Source of the DNA: Serinus canaria
Taxonomy: Eukaryota; Chordata; Aves; Passeriformes; Fringillidae
NCBI RefSeq assembly: GCF_022539315.1
Contig: NC_066323.1
Location: 10,591,219-10,655,218, forward strand
DNA length: 64,000 bases
Reading direction: 5' to 3'
Part shown: one piece after another, positions 1 through 15,190 of the stretch
Position numbering within the stretch: position 1 is the first letter of the stretch
Layout: each line of letters begins with the position of its first letter
Notes under the pieces: model-generated
Database searches by the model: none
Seen by the model: only the letters and a program-made list of their open reading frames with translations
What the model was told of the DNA's origin: nothing
Made by a program: the position numbers and the translations under genes

Positions 1-3000
1 AAATTATGTATTATCTATTATATATTATCTCAAGGGCAAACTGTATGCCTGGAGTCAAAGCTAGGTGGAAAGGATGGGTTATCAGTTTGGAAGTGGTGTG
101 AGACACCTCAGCTCCAGAATTCAAGCAGCTGGACAGAGTTCAAAGGTATTTTTCCTTTTTTATCTGTGTGGTGTCTTCTCCCTGATCACCTTCTTCCTGA
201 AGAAAGCTTCAGGAGGAGCTGAATACAAATGGTTAATTGACAAAAATAACTGAACAAACTGGGCAGCAGCAGGGCTTAGCACACCTCCCAGCTCAGCTGT
301 CCTTGGACCCAAAAGTGGCCAGCAGAGCTCCAGAGAATGCCTGCAGACCCCAGGGTGTGAGGCTCCAGCTGGCCCAGCACTGACTCAGAGCCAGAGGAAC
401 CTGCCAGCCTCTGCAGGAAGGGCCACAGAGGCTCCAAGGCAGGGACACTGGTGGCTGAGTGTGAGCAGGGCCATGGAGCTGGCAAACCTCTGTGCCTTCC
501 CCTTCTCTGGGAGGCTCAGACCCTGTGGCTTTTGCTGCTTTCAGTAGTCTGTGCAGAGAACAGATGCATTTTCCACACACAAAATGAATTATTTCCATGC
601 TCTCAAGGGGGAGACGCTTCCCTCCTACACATCCATCAGGTTAATGCACATTTACAGCTCCTCCAGGGGAGGGAAAAGCCAGGGGTTCCCACTGCACCTC
701 AGATGTTCAGCACTTTGCTTCCAATAAGCAAGAAACCCCTTTGCAGCTGGAGGGCAGCCGGGCAGAGCAGGGTCCCTGAGAGTGGGAGGGCACTGATGGG
801 GGCCAGGGTTTGGGTCTAGCTGGCTGCTGGAAGCACTTCAGCTGGCTGTGCCAGGGAGAAAAAATTAAATTAAATCAGCAATAAAACTAGGAGGCTGGGG
901 AGTTAATGTCATTAAAAATCTGACAGCTGGAAAATGTGAGCAGCCATTGTCTGCAAGCCCCCACAACTCCTCCGGCCAAACCAGTTTGCTGAAAGCAGCA
1001 GCAATAAAGCACAAAAGCCAAGACTGGAAACACTGACCCCCCTCCCTGCCCTGCTGCCCTCACTGAGGGAACAGGACAGCTCAGAGCTCACCCTGCCCCA
1101 GCTCCTGGGCCCTTGGCATCCCTGCACCCCTCCCTGACCCCATCCCCCCCGGGAGCTTTGAGGCAGCAGCTCTGGGGCCTGGGGAGGCCATGGCAGGAGC
1201 TCTGTCATCTGTCACCCACCCCAAGCAGCTGGGCTCCATCTCCACACACAGCCCTGCTGCTGTGCTGTCACTGTCACCAGGAGGGGAGCAAGCTGCTCCG
1301 GGCACAGCCCCTGTCCCCACTCAGCTGCCATGGGGAGGGAAGGAGCAGGCCACCTGCAGCCCAAAACCCCAAACCACCCAAACATTGCTCCTGCCCCTTC
1401 CCCCAGTCCCACTGATGGGAGATGCTACACACCTCAGCACCTTGCAGCTGAAACAAAACTGGTCCTCTGCAGCCTGAGAGATCTTTGCACTGTTTCCTCA
1501 GTGTGCATGAATGTCTTAGCATTGCCTGCATGAAAAGAGAAAGAAATCCAGAGCTTCAGGCACATGCAGCATCTTCCAGCAGCCAGCAGTGGCCAACAGC
1601 TCTAGGCTATCAACAGCTTAGCTATTCCTTAACCTTCAGGCTACCTTCCCTTCCAGCAGCTGAGCCTGAGCCAATGCCACCTTCCCCAGGCACAGGCTGG
1701 CCACTGCTCTGCTCCCAGCAGCACCCTGAGCCCCCTCCAGTGTCAAACTGATCTGGTGCCAGCATGAGAGGGAGCATTCTGAGAGCACTGCTGGGAGGAA
1801 CCTTGTCATGGAGAACAGATTTGATGGTAATTTGTAGATGTTTCCCTTTAAAGCTGGCAGAGAAATTTAATCAAAAAATCTTCACAGTCTAGTTCTGAAA
1901 ATACTGAACTCAGGCACTGAAATTACATCCCACTTCACCTCCCAGAATAATGGGCAAACAAACCAAAGATTCAGCTCCAGAAGGTCCTTTTAAGCAATTC
2001 CAACTTATGGACAAATTTGTGGGACTCCTTTTCCTCAGTCCATGCAGCAAGCTTCAGGTTTTATCTGATCACAGGCAGGCATTGAACTCTGCTGTCCCAC
2101 TAGTCAAAGGTAATTTCCACTGGTCCCGATCAATCGACTCCACACTTGAACAAGAAATGAAGAATTGCCTTCATAGCAGTGTGAGAATTAAATCTGACCT
2201 GAGCTCATACCCAGATACTCCCTTCACACACACACACTCTGAGGTCTCTCCCAAGTTACTCTGGTGCACCAAACCCTGTGAAGCACTGAAAAGCACCAAC
2301 ACCCCTTGGCCTGAAGAGCTCTTTGCTCAGCACCTCATCAGATGACACAGCTGCAACAGATCCACAGCAACAGCACAGCATGTTCACACTCCTACAGAGC
2401 AATAACCAAGGTCCCAAAGACATTCATTTCCTCACCACTTCCCCTGACGAGTCCCACGCACTTCTGCAAGGAACAGGAGGATTCTAATCAAGAATATTCA
2501 CATGGGTGTAAGCCACGTTTCCCCTGGCATCTCCCTCACTGGATGCTCATGAACTCCAAAAACCACATAAGAGCACCTCACAGCAGCTTGTTCCAAAGTC
2601 TTTGTGCTCCCTTCCAGGCCATCTGCCTTCCTCTACCTTGCCTTCATCCAACTGGGAAACACACATTTAATTTCATTCATTTATGCTCAAAAAGGCCTAC
2701 TGAAAAGTAAGTGGATTAAAAACTGGTATGGAAAAAAAATCAAACTCTATTACAGCACAGCACAGGCTGTGTATTTGGGCTGTCATGTAACGCAGGCAGT
2801 GGGAATTCTCCTCTGCAAGAGGCATTGGGAATCTAATGTTGCAGCACAGCCAGTTGCAATGCACTTAGCAGATGTCTGAGACCTACAGCCCCATCCATCC
2901 ACCTTTGATCTTATGTTCCACTCCTTCCTTCCAAGTCTGAACAGCCATTTAACCACGGCAGAGGCTCAGTCTGCAGATGGATCTAAACCCCTCTCTGAAC

Positions 3001-3640
3001 TCCAAGGGCAGGAGCTGCACATATTCATCTGCAGGCAGCAGCAGAACACCCACTCATTCATACCTTCACCCGAGCCACAGTCATCCAACACCCACAGAGG
3101 GATATTCTGCTTGAACGTGGCCCTTCCATTGCAGCAGACAGTTAATGCTAAAACCAGGCTGGCTGGGAGCTGGTGACTGAGTCTGCACATCAGCACCTTC
3201 CTGCTGGCACTTCCCACCAGAAGGGCAGCCAGGCCAATGCTGCTCAGCCTCCAGCTCGCCAGGAGAGGACCCCTGCACAGGCAGTGAAGAGGAAGAGATT
3301 TTGCAAGCCTCTCCTACCTCTGTAAGCCCACGTCCAGCAGTGCAAGATAGCAAAATACTAAAAATAAAAATAAAATTTAAAAAAATGTGACATTAGCGCT
3401 GAAGAGTGAGACGGGAAAAGCACCAGGCTTGTCTATCCCTTGGGTGCAGAAAGCCCAGAGTGCACAGCACTAACACAACCCTGAGCTCCCAGCCCCTTCT
3501 GGAAACTCTGCTGGGGCTGCACTGCTCCCCACTGACTGCACTGCCACCCCAGATGCTGGCAACCACGGGACACCCACGCTCCACACACTCACAGCAAACA
3601 TGGGGGTGGCAAAAACAAACCTCCAGGACACACCATTCAC

Positions 3641-3705
3641 ATTGGAGTTGGACTCAATGATCCCTGAGAGCCCCTTCCAACTCAGAGTATTCTGTGATTC
3701 TGGGA
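3641..3705 (+). mobile_element. CR1 LINE 3' end fragment
   Basis: The segment has the recognisable CR1 tail: GTTGGACTCAATGATC, then CCCCTTCCAACTC, then ATTCTGTGATTCTGGGA. The last part is a degenerate 8-bp terminal repeat of the ATTCTATG type. CR1 is the dominant LINE of birds and is usually 5'-truncated, as here. The 5' boundary is approximate because the preceding bases do not clearly match. It lies in the presumed P3H2 intron, opposite in sense to the gene. No reverse-transcriptase coding sequence is present. Confidence 0.8.
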
Positions 3706-6700
3706 CTTGTTAAGCCTAACACCTTCCCTTCCAGCCTATACTGTACCAAACTGCTGCCTCTCAGACTGGGCTACATGTGGGGAAGGAGGGACAACAGAAT
3801 GAAAAATTTGTAAGTTTTTTGCAGGTCAGAGAAAAAGTTCAGCAGTGTTTGGCAGATCATTAAAACCTGCACAAACTTACTGTGCTCCAGGCTTCCTCTG
3901 AGCTTCCCCCTCCCAGTTCTGCTTGCCTCCCTTCCCCGGCACAGCCAAGAGCAGAGCTGGCATGCTCCTACCATTAATTAAGCAACAGCAATTAGGCAAC
4001 ACATTTTTAAGCGGTTCTCTCACAGCCGAGCTTGGGAAAGGGCTGGCTTCAGCATTAAACCGGCAGCTGAGTACAAAGAGCCAAATCAGTGCATCACAGC
4101 GAGGGAACTTGATCTGTAAACAGCCTTGTCAGTAATTACCCCAATGCTTTCCAGTGAATTGCTGCAGCTCACTCCACTAGAGACCCGGCTTCCACACGGG
4201 GTGCTGCAGCGAGCAGGGTCAGTCTGATGCCTAAAGGGTTTAGTCTGATACTTAAACCAAAGCCCAGAACACTTGACAGGAACAACCTCGCTGAACAGTC
4301 GGTGTTGTACTGACAGAGCCATGGTGACCTGGAGTGGTCCCTCAGAACAGTCCTGGAGGGTTTATCCGTCTGTCCCACGGGCTCTGGGCTGATGTTTATT
4401 ACAGCAGACTGCACAGGAGACAGGCTGGTTTTCCCCAGCCCCTTGGAGCTGAATTCAGATATTGCTGCTCCCTTCTCTCTCTCTAGCAGTTAACAGGGAT
4501 GGACAGATTTCCATTGCTCAGATAGGGAACTGGGCTTGGCTTCATGTGATCCACGTGGTGCTGCCAACACGTTCCAAGATCCCTGAGAAAAAAGCTGAGC
4601 AGCTGCAGCGTGAGCAGAGCCAGGGCTAAGGCTGGGGATCCACCGGGAAGCACCACGGGAACAGCACCGCTCTGCTCTCTGCCTCCTCTCCATGCCTGCA
4701 GCATTCCCTGCGACTTAAGAGCACCAAGTCTGTGTGCTCAGGCAAGCCTCAAGCAAAATTTAAAAATATTTCCTGGGGTTTTTTTTGTTAACTTGATGGG
4801 GTTTTTTAATTTAAAAAAGTGGCTAAATTTTTTAGCCATTATTTTTGATAATGGCTATTCCTGCTCTGCTCCAATAAACAGGCGAAGGCTGCCAAGCACA
4901 CCCAGTAAATCACACACATGCTCCGCCCCTCTCAGCTGAGTATTTACAAATTTCCCAAGTGCTGAACCTCTTCAAGCCATTCAGCTTCTGCTTTCATCTG
5001 AGATATCCATCTCAGTGCTTCTGAGATTTTCCTGCAGTTATCCTAAATTAACAAGGATCGGAAATCAGGCTTCATCTGTAACCCTAAAGGTCAATCACAT
5101 CATTTTGCTTCAACATGCCAAACAGACAAGATGAAAACAAACATATGAAGTTCCTCCAAGGAATACGAGTGAGAGAGTGAAGAGCCCTCTCCCAAAGGAA
5201 AGCAAAAGCCCTAAGTAAGAAGGATGATTTAAAGTAGTTATTTCTATCTGTCTAGATAGTTGTAACACATGCAATGCCTGGGGGCAAGACACCCCAAGCT
5301 ATGTGTATTTTCCTTCTATTTCCAAGAGATGATAAAAACATTCCTTGCTACTTTATGAAAATGACACCACAAAAATTCTGCATTCAAATTTAAGCACAGT
5401 TTCGCATATCTGAGGGGAGTTTAGCAGCCCCAGGTCAGGCACAAACAGTTTGTCCCTGCTCCAGTTCACAGCACCTGTGCTATGCTGCAAGTATGCAGGA
5501 ATCCCACCCCAGAGAACAGGGAGATCCTTACAGCCTGAACCCCCTGGGAACACCAAATTGCAAGTTCCAGATTAAAAGCCATGGCACAGGATAGCCCTGA
5601 TTTCACCAACATGGGCACTGCATGTCCTGGGCTCCATGGGCTGCCCCATCTGCTACCACTCCTTGGGTTCAGCTCCCAAGGAGGCAATGGGCACTGGGAT
5701 TATGTGGGACCTGCCTTAGCTCTAAGAAGATGGCTTGCAGACTCCCAGCTATCCAGGGATGGTGGGATGTGCCCCACAATCCGCACATCAAGGATCCAGA
5801 ACCAGAAAAGTGAAGGCAAAGCCACATCTCCAGCTGATGAGAGTGGCTGGTTCTGCCCCTGCTACTCGTGCTGCCCAACAGGCTTACACATTCCAAGGGA
5901 GCTGTCAAAAGGTCAGGTGAAGAGAAAAATACTGTCATTAACAGTTCTGAGCTATAGGGCTGGAGGTCCAAGCATGTCAAAATGATTGACAGTGGTCTGA
6001 AGGGACAGCACACAGCTGGAAGTCTGAGTTTTCTTGCTCCTGCCAAGGCAGAAGAAAATCCAGCATCCCAAAGTAGCTTCCTAAATGGTTTCTTTCCCTA
6101 ACAGCCCCATCTCCATCTCCAAGTGGCTGGTGGGGAGAAGTGGCTGTGTCACCACTCATGGCCTTCTCCTGAGCTCCAGACCCTGTGCAGGGACTTGGAG
6201 CACAGTTCCCACCAGCTCTGCTCTGGCTCTCAGTGCAAGAGAGGAAATCATACTCCAGGTAAACATGGACTATGGATTTAAACTCCATGTTTGCAGGCTT
6301 TCTCAGCAGTTAAAAATAACCAACTATAAAGAGGTATCATGAAAGCTTTTCCAGGGACCTCACTTTCTAGCCAGTATTCAACTCTCAAAGTAACATCCCT
6401 AATTCCTAATTAATGCTTCATTGCCTTTAATAGCACTTTACCCCAAATCTGCACTTTTTCTTCTGCCTAAAGCACTAATTTCCATTACCTCAAGAGATAT
6501 CAAATTCCAAATTTTTGTTGCAGCTTCAGGTTTTCACACTCAGGTTACAGACACCTCATTAGCCTCCCCACATCTGGTTCAGGCTACAAGGTGCTCATTC
6601 TGTGACATGCCAGAATCAGTCAACACAACTGTCTGGTTACGTACAGGCTCCAAAATGTCTCATGTGTAATAAAAAAAAAAAATTTAAATTAAGCAGATGG

Positions 6701-9700
6701 CCCACAGAGCACTGAGATTTGCAATTTTATTCCTGGAAATCTTCTGGTAACCCCAGTTCCAAAAATAATACTAGGAATAGCCCTCCGTGTGGGAAGGAAG
6801 AATTTTCTAAAAACCTTTGATCTCTGTGTTCTAGAGAAGGGAACTGAGACATTAATCAGAATATATTGCTGAATGGGGTTACTCTCTCACACCACAGGGC
6901 AAAACCAAAGAGGGTATTTAAACATTGGTGTCCAGCTCCTGAAAGAAATTTACTGTGTGGGGTTTTTTCTCTCCCTGGGATATTTTGTCAATTAACAAAG
7001 CAGAAATTTATCAGTTCAACTCTTCCATAATCCCTACTATCATCTCTCCCCTAAGTCACTGCTCATCTCCTACAAAACTTTCTTTCTAACAGTTCTCACC
7101 CAGAATTTTATGCAGGTTTGTATCTGGCCTTTTTTTATTATGTAAGTATGATGAAAATTTCCAAATATAATGAATTTATTCATAGCTGCAAGCCTCATTT
7201 CACAGATGTGCACATGGTGAGAACTTTGGTGGTTACACTGAAGCGACAAATCCAGGTAGTCAACACTCCAGAATAACCTTGGAGCATCCCAAAACTCTGC
7301 AGGATAAATGTCACTCACACACACCTCCCCTCCCACGTAGGTTTCATTGCAATCCAGAATCTACAGGAAAAACTCTTTCCAGATGGGACCCTCAGCACAC
7401 ACCCCCCTTTCCATAACTCATCACCACTCACAGGGGTCACCTAAGGAGAACACCCACACCTGTCCATCTCCTCCACCTGATCAGTGTGAGGGGCCCTTGT
7501 CATCTAATTCCTCCTTTTAAGGAGGCTTCCTCATTTTGGGAACAGCATCTTCCAGCTCCCACTGGCCCTTCTCCCCACCCTGCAGCAGCAGCAGAGTCCC
7601 TGGACACAGGAGAACAGTGCTGAGCTCACATCCCCTTCCCAAACTGCCTCTGTCTGCAGAGGCCACAAGCTGACACCATTTGTTTGGATTCCATTCCTGG
7701 ACAAGACCTTGCTTGAAGCATTTGATTTTCTCCACTTCTTCCACTTCCTTTCTGTAACATGAAGCAATACTTTTTCCCCTATAAAATCTGAAATTTGGAA
7801 CATGCAAGCTAAATTTCAAGGTATTTATAATTTTTGGTCCGTGCACTCTCAGCATTACCCTGCCAAGCACTACTTGCTGCTGGGAAGGCTGACAAAATGT
7901 GATCAGCCATAAACAAGTGAACTTTCACTTCACCAGAGGATGGAAAATGGAAAAGGGAAAAAGGAAAAAACAAATGGTATCAAACACTTGTCACTTTTGC
8001 AGTGGTATGGGATGATAAGCCTGCTCTGTGACAGCTCATCACAGACTGGTCTGCTATTGTCTATCAGCAGGCTAAGGCAAGTAAAAAGCCAGGAGGAAGG
8101 GAAGACAGGTTATCAGCTCTCTTTGGAGATAACAGAGTGAGGGGAGGGGTGGAAAACACATCTCCAGCTCTCCAAAGACAATTTTAGCCCAAGGAGCACA
8201 CATTCTGTGTGGCTTTATCCCCTGACATGATAGGAATAGACACACGTGTTCAGCTGCTTATTGGTGCTTGCATCACATAGGATGTGCAGGGCTATAGGAA
8301 AGCAGAAAGTCTGCTCCCCAGTTTGGATAGCTGGGATTTGGCACAGCTGTCTGACCTACATTAACTTTCCATCCACTGGAGTACTACTTGGAGGAGATCC
8401 TTAACCACTGTTTTTGTATCCTGTGCTTCTAGTTTGTAAAACAAGTTAATTCACAAAGAATCTGAGTTACCTCAGAGGAAGAGAATTATGAGAGACTTCC
8501 TCTGTCTGGATCTGATAATTCATAATCCAGTGCAGGGCAATTTGCTTATAAGTAAAACACTAGGGAAGTGTTGTCCTCACCAGTAGTTGCAGCTTCAGGA
8601 GCTATGGAGCTGCTGTGGATCTGGGTCTGACCCCCTGCTATGACCTTATCCTGTTCACCAGCTCCAGCAGGGCAGGAGGGTCCCTGAATGCCAGCTGCTT
8701 CCAGAGCAATACCCTGCAGTTCTGCCCCTGCCCTCCAGACCCCTCTCATGAATCTGGCAGTGTTTTCCAGCCTGACATGCAGCAGCACCCAGCATCTCCC
8801 ACAGCTGCTGGTGTGGGGAGCACGTGTGGCCATTGCACTGCTCACCACTACACAAGGGCTCAGCACCATGAACTCTCCTGCCCTGGGAACTGCAGAATCC
8901 CACTGAACAACAGGAAGTATTAAATCAGCATCTCCTCTGGAAAAACACTGCAAGAAACCACCCATGGGACTCTTCTGCTCTTGCTCTTTTGGCCCTGGAG
9001 CCACCTTCCTCAGCAAATGAACCTTCTGTGACAGGAAACGCTGCCTTTGTCCATCCCATTGTCTCCAAAGCAGCTGCACATGCTGTCAGTGTGCTTGGGT
9101 GGGCACATCCCCCCAGCCTGTGCCTGTGCCAAGGAAGAGCCTCCCTCAGCAGGAAAGGCCCTTTCACAAACTCCCTTTAACTCAGCCTTGGACCTACAAG
9201 CACCAAGGCCACACCTGCCCTGCCAGTGATCTGATTTCTGCAGAGATGTAAGGGCTAGAATAGCCTGAGGAATGTGGGCTGCCCGTGCAAACAGCCCATC
9301 TCACAGTAACATCAGTCCTGGCATTCCCACTGCAGGACACCACAGCAAGAAATGCCAAGTCTGTGCTTTGGGAAAAGTAGAACCAAGCTAAACACACATC
9401 CAGCAGAGGTGGGGCAGGGACAGGGGGCAAGAGATTAGTCTGGAAGGTCTGGTCCAGGACTGAAAGCAGTTGGCTTTCTCAAGCTAGAATCTAAAACACA
9501 GAGGAGAGCTGAAAACACACTTCAGATGCAGGCTGGCATAGAAAAAGAAAGGTGGTGAGGAACCAGAGTATAGCCACTGGCTTAGTTTGTACCATGTAAA
9601 AATGTTTATCTAGGTATCAGGAAAAAGAATACCCAACTTCAAGGTCGTTTTCCTTTGGGAATTCAGGATTCTCCTCAGGAGGATTTTAAAAACACGTATA

Positions 9701-12700
9701 ATAATCTGGCATGTACGCATCTCAAGCAGATGGCTGAACTACAGAAGTTTTTTTAGTATCTCTCAATGCAGCATTCACATGAATCTGTGATCTTTGAGAA
9801 TTAATTACAATTTCTAAAAGATCTTGAGCACTTTTACTTCCGAAAATTTTCCAGGCCAGATCATTTGCCCCAGTTCTTAATGAACCACTGCAATTGCTAA
9901 CTGCCTTGTATATTGAAAACAAGCATCCTGTTTGTGCTCTGAAGATGTTTTTCTGTCCTTCCTTGAGTGCCCAGTGCTGGCCACTCTTGGGGACCTTTAT
10001 TGTAACTGGATACAGCTGCTCCCTCTGTCAGTTGCATAAAAACAAAAACCAAAAGCAAACCTCCTCCTCCCCCAATACCATTAATCATGTATTTTCTAGT
10101 GCACACAAGTGTTACTAAGAGTAACAACAGCAATAACAAAAAGCCTGGGACAAATAGGTTTTCTCACTAGAAAATCCAAATGTAGTTTCTTCACTGCATG
10201 TCCATAGTCTGTTATTGCAGGGAGCTGCAAAGGAGCAGAAAGGCAGGCAATAGTTGGTGACACATCTGGTATTGGGCTCAAGTTTATCTGGGAGGGATCT
10301 TAATTGAAACAGAAAATTCATAATTTAGATTGGAATGCCTAACCACCTTCCCAGCACCCAAACAGGAAATTCCAGGTAGGAAACTGTTTCTCATCCAACT
10401 CTGCCTCCTCCTGACCCCAGAAGTCAAAGGAGCCCAGTGTTGGCCAGGCACCTCTGATACTGTGCTGCCCCTTGGCATCCAGTCCAACCCAATGATATAG
10501 ACATGGGAAAAGAGATGAAAAAGAGCTGGGGACTGATATTATGGACATCTTTGAAAACAGAGAAGAAAATCAATGTGTAGAGCAAGATCAGTGTGCCAGG
10601 GCCAGGCAGGCAGCCACTGGTGCATCACTGCCTCCATCAGCCTTCTCCTCAGCTGGCACCTCCAGCCCCTGCCTGATCCACTGCTCCCACCCAGGGCGCT
10701 CAGGAGCCTCTGACTGTTTCCTCCTGCTGGGAAATATGCCTCAATTCAGCTGAGGCATCTATTGCTTGAGAAACATCAACAAGTCACTTGACGAAATGTA
10801 CATAAGCACTTGACACCTTTTAGGACAAAAACAGCCAAAGGAAGCTGGGATTCATCCCAAAACACAGTGGACAATCCACATTATTCAGATGGTAATATAC
10901 CTGTCTCATTCCCAGTCCTTCATCTCCTCAAACAAGATAAATGGCAGAGGAAACAAACCAACACCCTCAAAACTTTCCTCCCCCAAGGATCCAGTTTCCA
11001 TGAGACTAATCTGCCTTGGCTGTGAGCTGGAAAATAATAAACCAGAGCTCTGTTCTGTCTCAAGGGCCAAGATGAAGAAGCTGTGCACAACCAAGAATGA
11101 AAAAGCCCATGACTCTCTACATTTTCCAGGCTCTGCTCCAGGCTGGCTGCTTATCACTGAAGTTGTGAAAGAAGCACAGCAGCTCTCTTCCTGGAAACAG
11201 ACTGGTCACATGTCACAACACAGGCATCTTCCAGCACCTTCCCCATCTGCCTTTCTGAATCAGCACCACAGCAAATTCCCAGCCCAGCAAGGTTTCCCAT
11301 CTCTAAGTGCCACAGGAGCCAGCACACAGCCCAAAACGTGACAGTCAGAAAGTGTCCCAAGTCCCCAGGAATGAAGCAGGAAGCCAATCATCTCTCCAGG
11401 AGCCAACACCAGTGCTTGCCTTTGGAACTTCAACTCCTGCATGGAAAAGATGTGAAAATCCAGGTCATTCCCCTGCTTTTTTCCTGAAGGATGAATCAAG
11501 CCCCTCAATTCTATTTTTAGCTGAAACCACAATGGGAGGTCTGCAAGGGTGGAAAAGCCTGGGAAGTCTGAGATGCAGCCTACATCATGTCTGAGCTGCA
11601 TGTGTGTGACTCAGCAAGCTGTGAGGGGTAAGATCAGCATATGTGCTAAACAAGAGCCTCCCCCTCTCCTTGCAAGAATGTGCAGTTGTGGCACAGCCAG
11701 ACTCTGAGCAAGCAGAATATCTGGAGGTGAAATAAAAATACTTTCCTTATCTAGCAGATTACAGCAAGGCTTTCTCAGCAAGGAGGGTGAAATGTCAGCA
11801 GCCTCAGGGAAGCAGCTCCAGCACCACAGCTTTTATGGTAAAATGGTTTTCTGCATATCAACCAGAGAGGGACCCAGGGACAATGCCAGCATCCACTCAA
11901 AGACATGGCAAACCTCTGTCTTGGAAACATTACAAAAAGACCAAGATTGTGTCTCTTGATGTCACCCATTCACAAGTGTTCATGCACCAAGAGCTGTTTC
12001 CCCTCACACCCCACTTGTGGGTTTGGTTAGGTCTAACCAGAATTACAGGGTGGCCAAGAGTGGCTTTACTGATGAGCCTGACAGCATCTGGCACGGAGAG
12101 GACATGACTTATAGGAGTCGATTCACAACAACAGTTTAGAGCAAACATTCACAGCTTGCTAATGAAGAGATAATTCCTGTCCTCCTGCCAACAGACAGAG
12201 CTCAGCCCCCCTTGTGGTCTGGTGAAGCCTCTTTCCTTCCGCAGTTACTTGCAATGAAAATGTGCAGAGCAAACCCTCCCACCTGCACAGGAGTTTCAAT
12301 AGCTACACCACTGAAATTAATTAACAAAGCAAGAAAACGATGGATTTCTGGAGAAGTTCATGCTCTCCAGAGCATGGCAGAGAAGCTCTGTTGGTCCATT
12401 TCCCACTGCCACTCTTCTGGCATCCACTGCATTTTTGGTTTCTTTTTCTTAACTTTTTCTGTGGAAGGCCACTTACTGTCCTCTTTTACTCTTCTAAACT
12501 GAATAATCCTAACAAGACATGGTGTGATCTGTGGCAAAGCACATGATCACACTTTAGTGCTTTCATACCTTTTCATCTTACCTGGGTGGTGGGTGCCTGA
12601 TGCCCAGCAGATTCTGACCACGGGCACAAACAAACTCCCCTTCCTGCTTTCACCTTGCTGAACACGTACACTCTCAGGAATTCATTTACCACATCAGTGC

Positions 12701-13513
12701 AAGCACTCCAGGCTCTATGAGATAAAGAACTCCAAAAGCTTGTACACCTCCAGCATCCCATCCTCCAGCACAGAGCAGAATCACACACTGCCTCTGTGCA
12801 GATTACACAGGGAAAAATCATTAGTTAGAGGAAAAAAAAAAAAAGCCATAACCACCATGAAAGAGGAAAACTGTTAGATGGGATTTTTGTGCTCATTCAC
12901 TCTGCTAAGGTAAACTTCTTGCCTTGCATCTCCCAGAGCACAGCCAGAAGCAACAGCTTTTCTTTCTCAGGACCGAGTTTTCTCATCTTCTTTCCTTGCT
13001 ACAACTTTGGATTTTATATGAGCAAATAACTTCAATCATTTCTGCCTGATTGTTACCTTGCTGCTTAAGCAACAAATAATGTGATTAATGAAATTTTGAG
13101 GGAGAAAACAAAGGCTTTACTAAAAACAAAACATCAGCTAAGCACTGTGAACTTTTCTAAAATTCCCTAGAAATGAAAAGCAGCTGCCTGGCACCAATTC
13201 CCCCAGCAGCAGTAACTGCAGCATTTGGAGCAGCTCTGGGTGCTTCTGAAAATAGACAGGATCTTGTGCCAAACAAAATAATCCCTTAATTTTATAGGTG
13301 TCTGAATATAAAAAAGGCTGAAAATTAGAGTGTCTGGGGAGGCACATATAATGCATTGCCTGGTGTCTAAAAAGGTCTTTCCTTTTCCTCTCCAAGCATC
13401 AGCAAGTGGAACTTGACTTGATTTAAACTGGTAGATGTGGGGTTCAAATAAAAAACCTTTTCACTTGATGTTCACTTTGCCGTCAATTTAAGTTGTTTGG
13501 GCTTAGGCTACTC

Positions 13514-13550
13514 AAAAAAAAAAAGCAAAAAAAAAAAGCAAAAATTAAAA
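13514..13550. repeat. A-rich simple repeat
   Basis: Two runs of eleven A are each followed by GC, giving two copies of a 13-bp unit, and then a further A-rich tail. No retrogene-like sequence is seen upstream of it, so I treat it as simple repeat rather than a retrotransposition tail. Confidence 0.7.
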
Positions 13551-15190
13551 TCTTTCCCAAATTCTAGCAGTATTCCACAGCAAGGAAAAGTCCTCAGCAG
13601 CTCCATGTAGTGGCTGTTGGCAGAGGTTTTAACAATTTTTTAACAGGATATTTTAGCTTCTCTACATAGCAGTGGCATACACTGTGGTTGTCTCCTTGCG
13701 TGAAACCAGATGAGATGAAAAATTGGCAAAAAAATACATTTTTTTATTCCTGGGTAATTCTTCTGATCTATGTTACAAATAGCAGGAGGAGTCAGGCTAG
13801 AAGCAACCTGGATGGGGCTCAGCAGTGAATGTGGGAAGGGGATATTTGTGCTGAGGAGGATTTGTACCATTCTGGGCAGGGCTGAAGTTCCTCTGCCAGG
13901 AATACTGCCTCTAAGAGAAGGAGCAATAGAGAAATCTTCTGACTGCTCACACCACAATGCCCTGCTAAACCAATGGTGAATCAATGACTCACTACACAAG
14001 GCTCTGGAACAAATTTTAGAGAGAAAGGAGGGTAAAGTCTCACCAGAGCACATCACGAAACTCTGGAGTTATTTATAGCACAGAAAATACCAAGAATGGC
14101 CCATGAAACAGCAGCTGCTTGGGACTGGTCTCTTGTAAGCTACTCTAAAGAAAGTACTGAATATCCTAATTATGTTGAAAACTATACAGGTCACTTTCCA
14201 TATTTAGTACAGAGTGGCACAGAGATAGCCCAGGGACAGGACACATCCTTACTTCTCTAGCAGGATGCCACCCAGATCCATATGCAGTCTTGGCCTCCTC
14301 CCCTGTTATTTAAACAATAAGCTGTGCTCTGCATTCAAGGAAAAAGGGGGTGAGGGAATGAATCCAGACCTTTGTAGGGAAGGTTTCAGTGAAAAGGCTG
14401 GCTGCTTTTCTGTGGTTACTGAGGTAATGAAACTTCAACAGGGGCTTACACAATGTCAGAGTGGAAGAAATTGAAAGCATCTACGAGAAGGGTTTTGAGT
14501 TACTCAAAAGCCTTACTGATAGGATTTCAGAGCCAGCTACTCTGTTTGGACACCAACGTGCAAGTGAACACATCTTTCCAAACCACATGCAGCCAGGCTG
14601 TTCATACTCCCAGTCTTGTCCCAGCCATTCATAAGCACCAGGGCAAATCAAATAAATGACTTCATTCCTCTGGAGATATAAGCAAATGAGAACAAAGAGA
14701 GCAGTTACAGATTCAGGGTGCCATATTTTTAGCAAGTTTTCTTCTACTGAGGAACTTGGAAAGATTCAAGGAATACAGCTGTTGTACTCGTTCCTAAAGC
14801 TCTGCACTCATGAGTGCACGAGTGTGTATGCACAACCAAGCTCCCAGATCTCCCAAATTAACAAACCTCCCTGCCCAGCTCTGAGGAAGAGATCACACAG
14901 CTGTTCAACACACTAACACTTGTGCAATTGGATACAAAGATGTGTGTCTGGGGTAAAGCAGGATTTGGGGTACTGCATCCCATGCCAGGGAAGTGTATCC
15001 TTTTTGCTAAGGCAAAGGCCAAAAGCTCTTGGAAAGTCTCACTTGACAGTAGAAAAGGTGTTTATGGACAGGCTATGACACTCCCAATTGCTAACCTGGG
15101 GCCCATCAAAACACCCATCATTGTGAATTTTCTTCTGCAGCAATCCATGTCTCTGCAGTTCAGAAAAGAAATGTGTCTATGCTTGCTGCT

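Noticed and set aside
12832..12844. Poly-A run as a retrogene tail
   Set aside because: No gene-like sequence or target duplication is visible upstream, so it is treated as low-complexity DNA.
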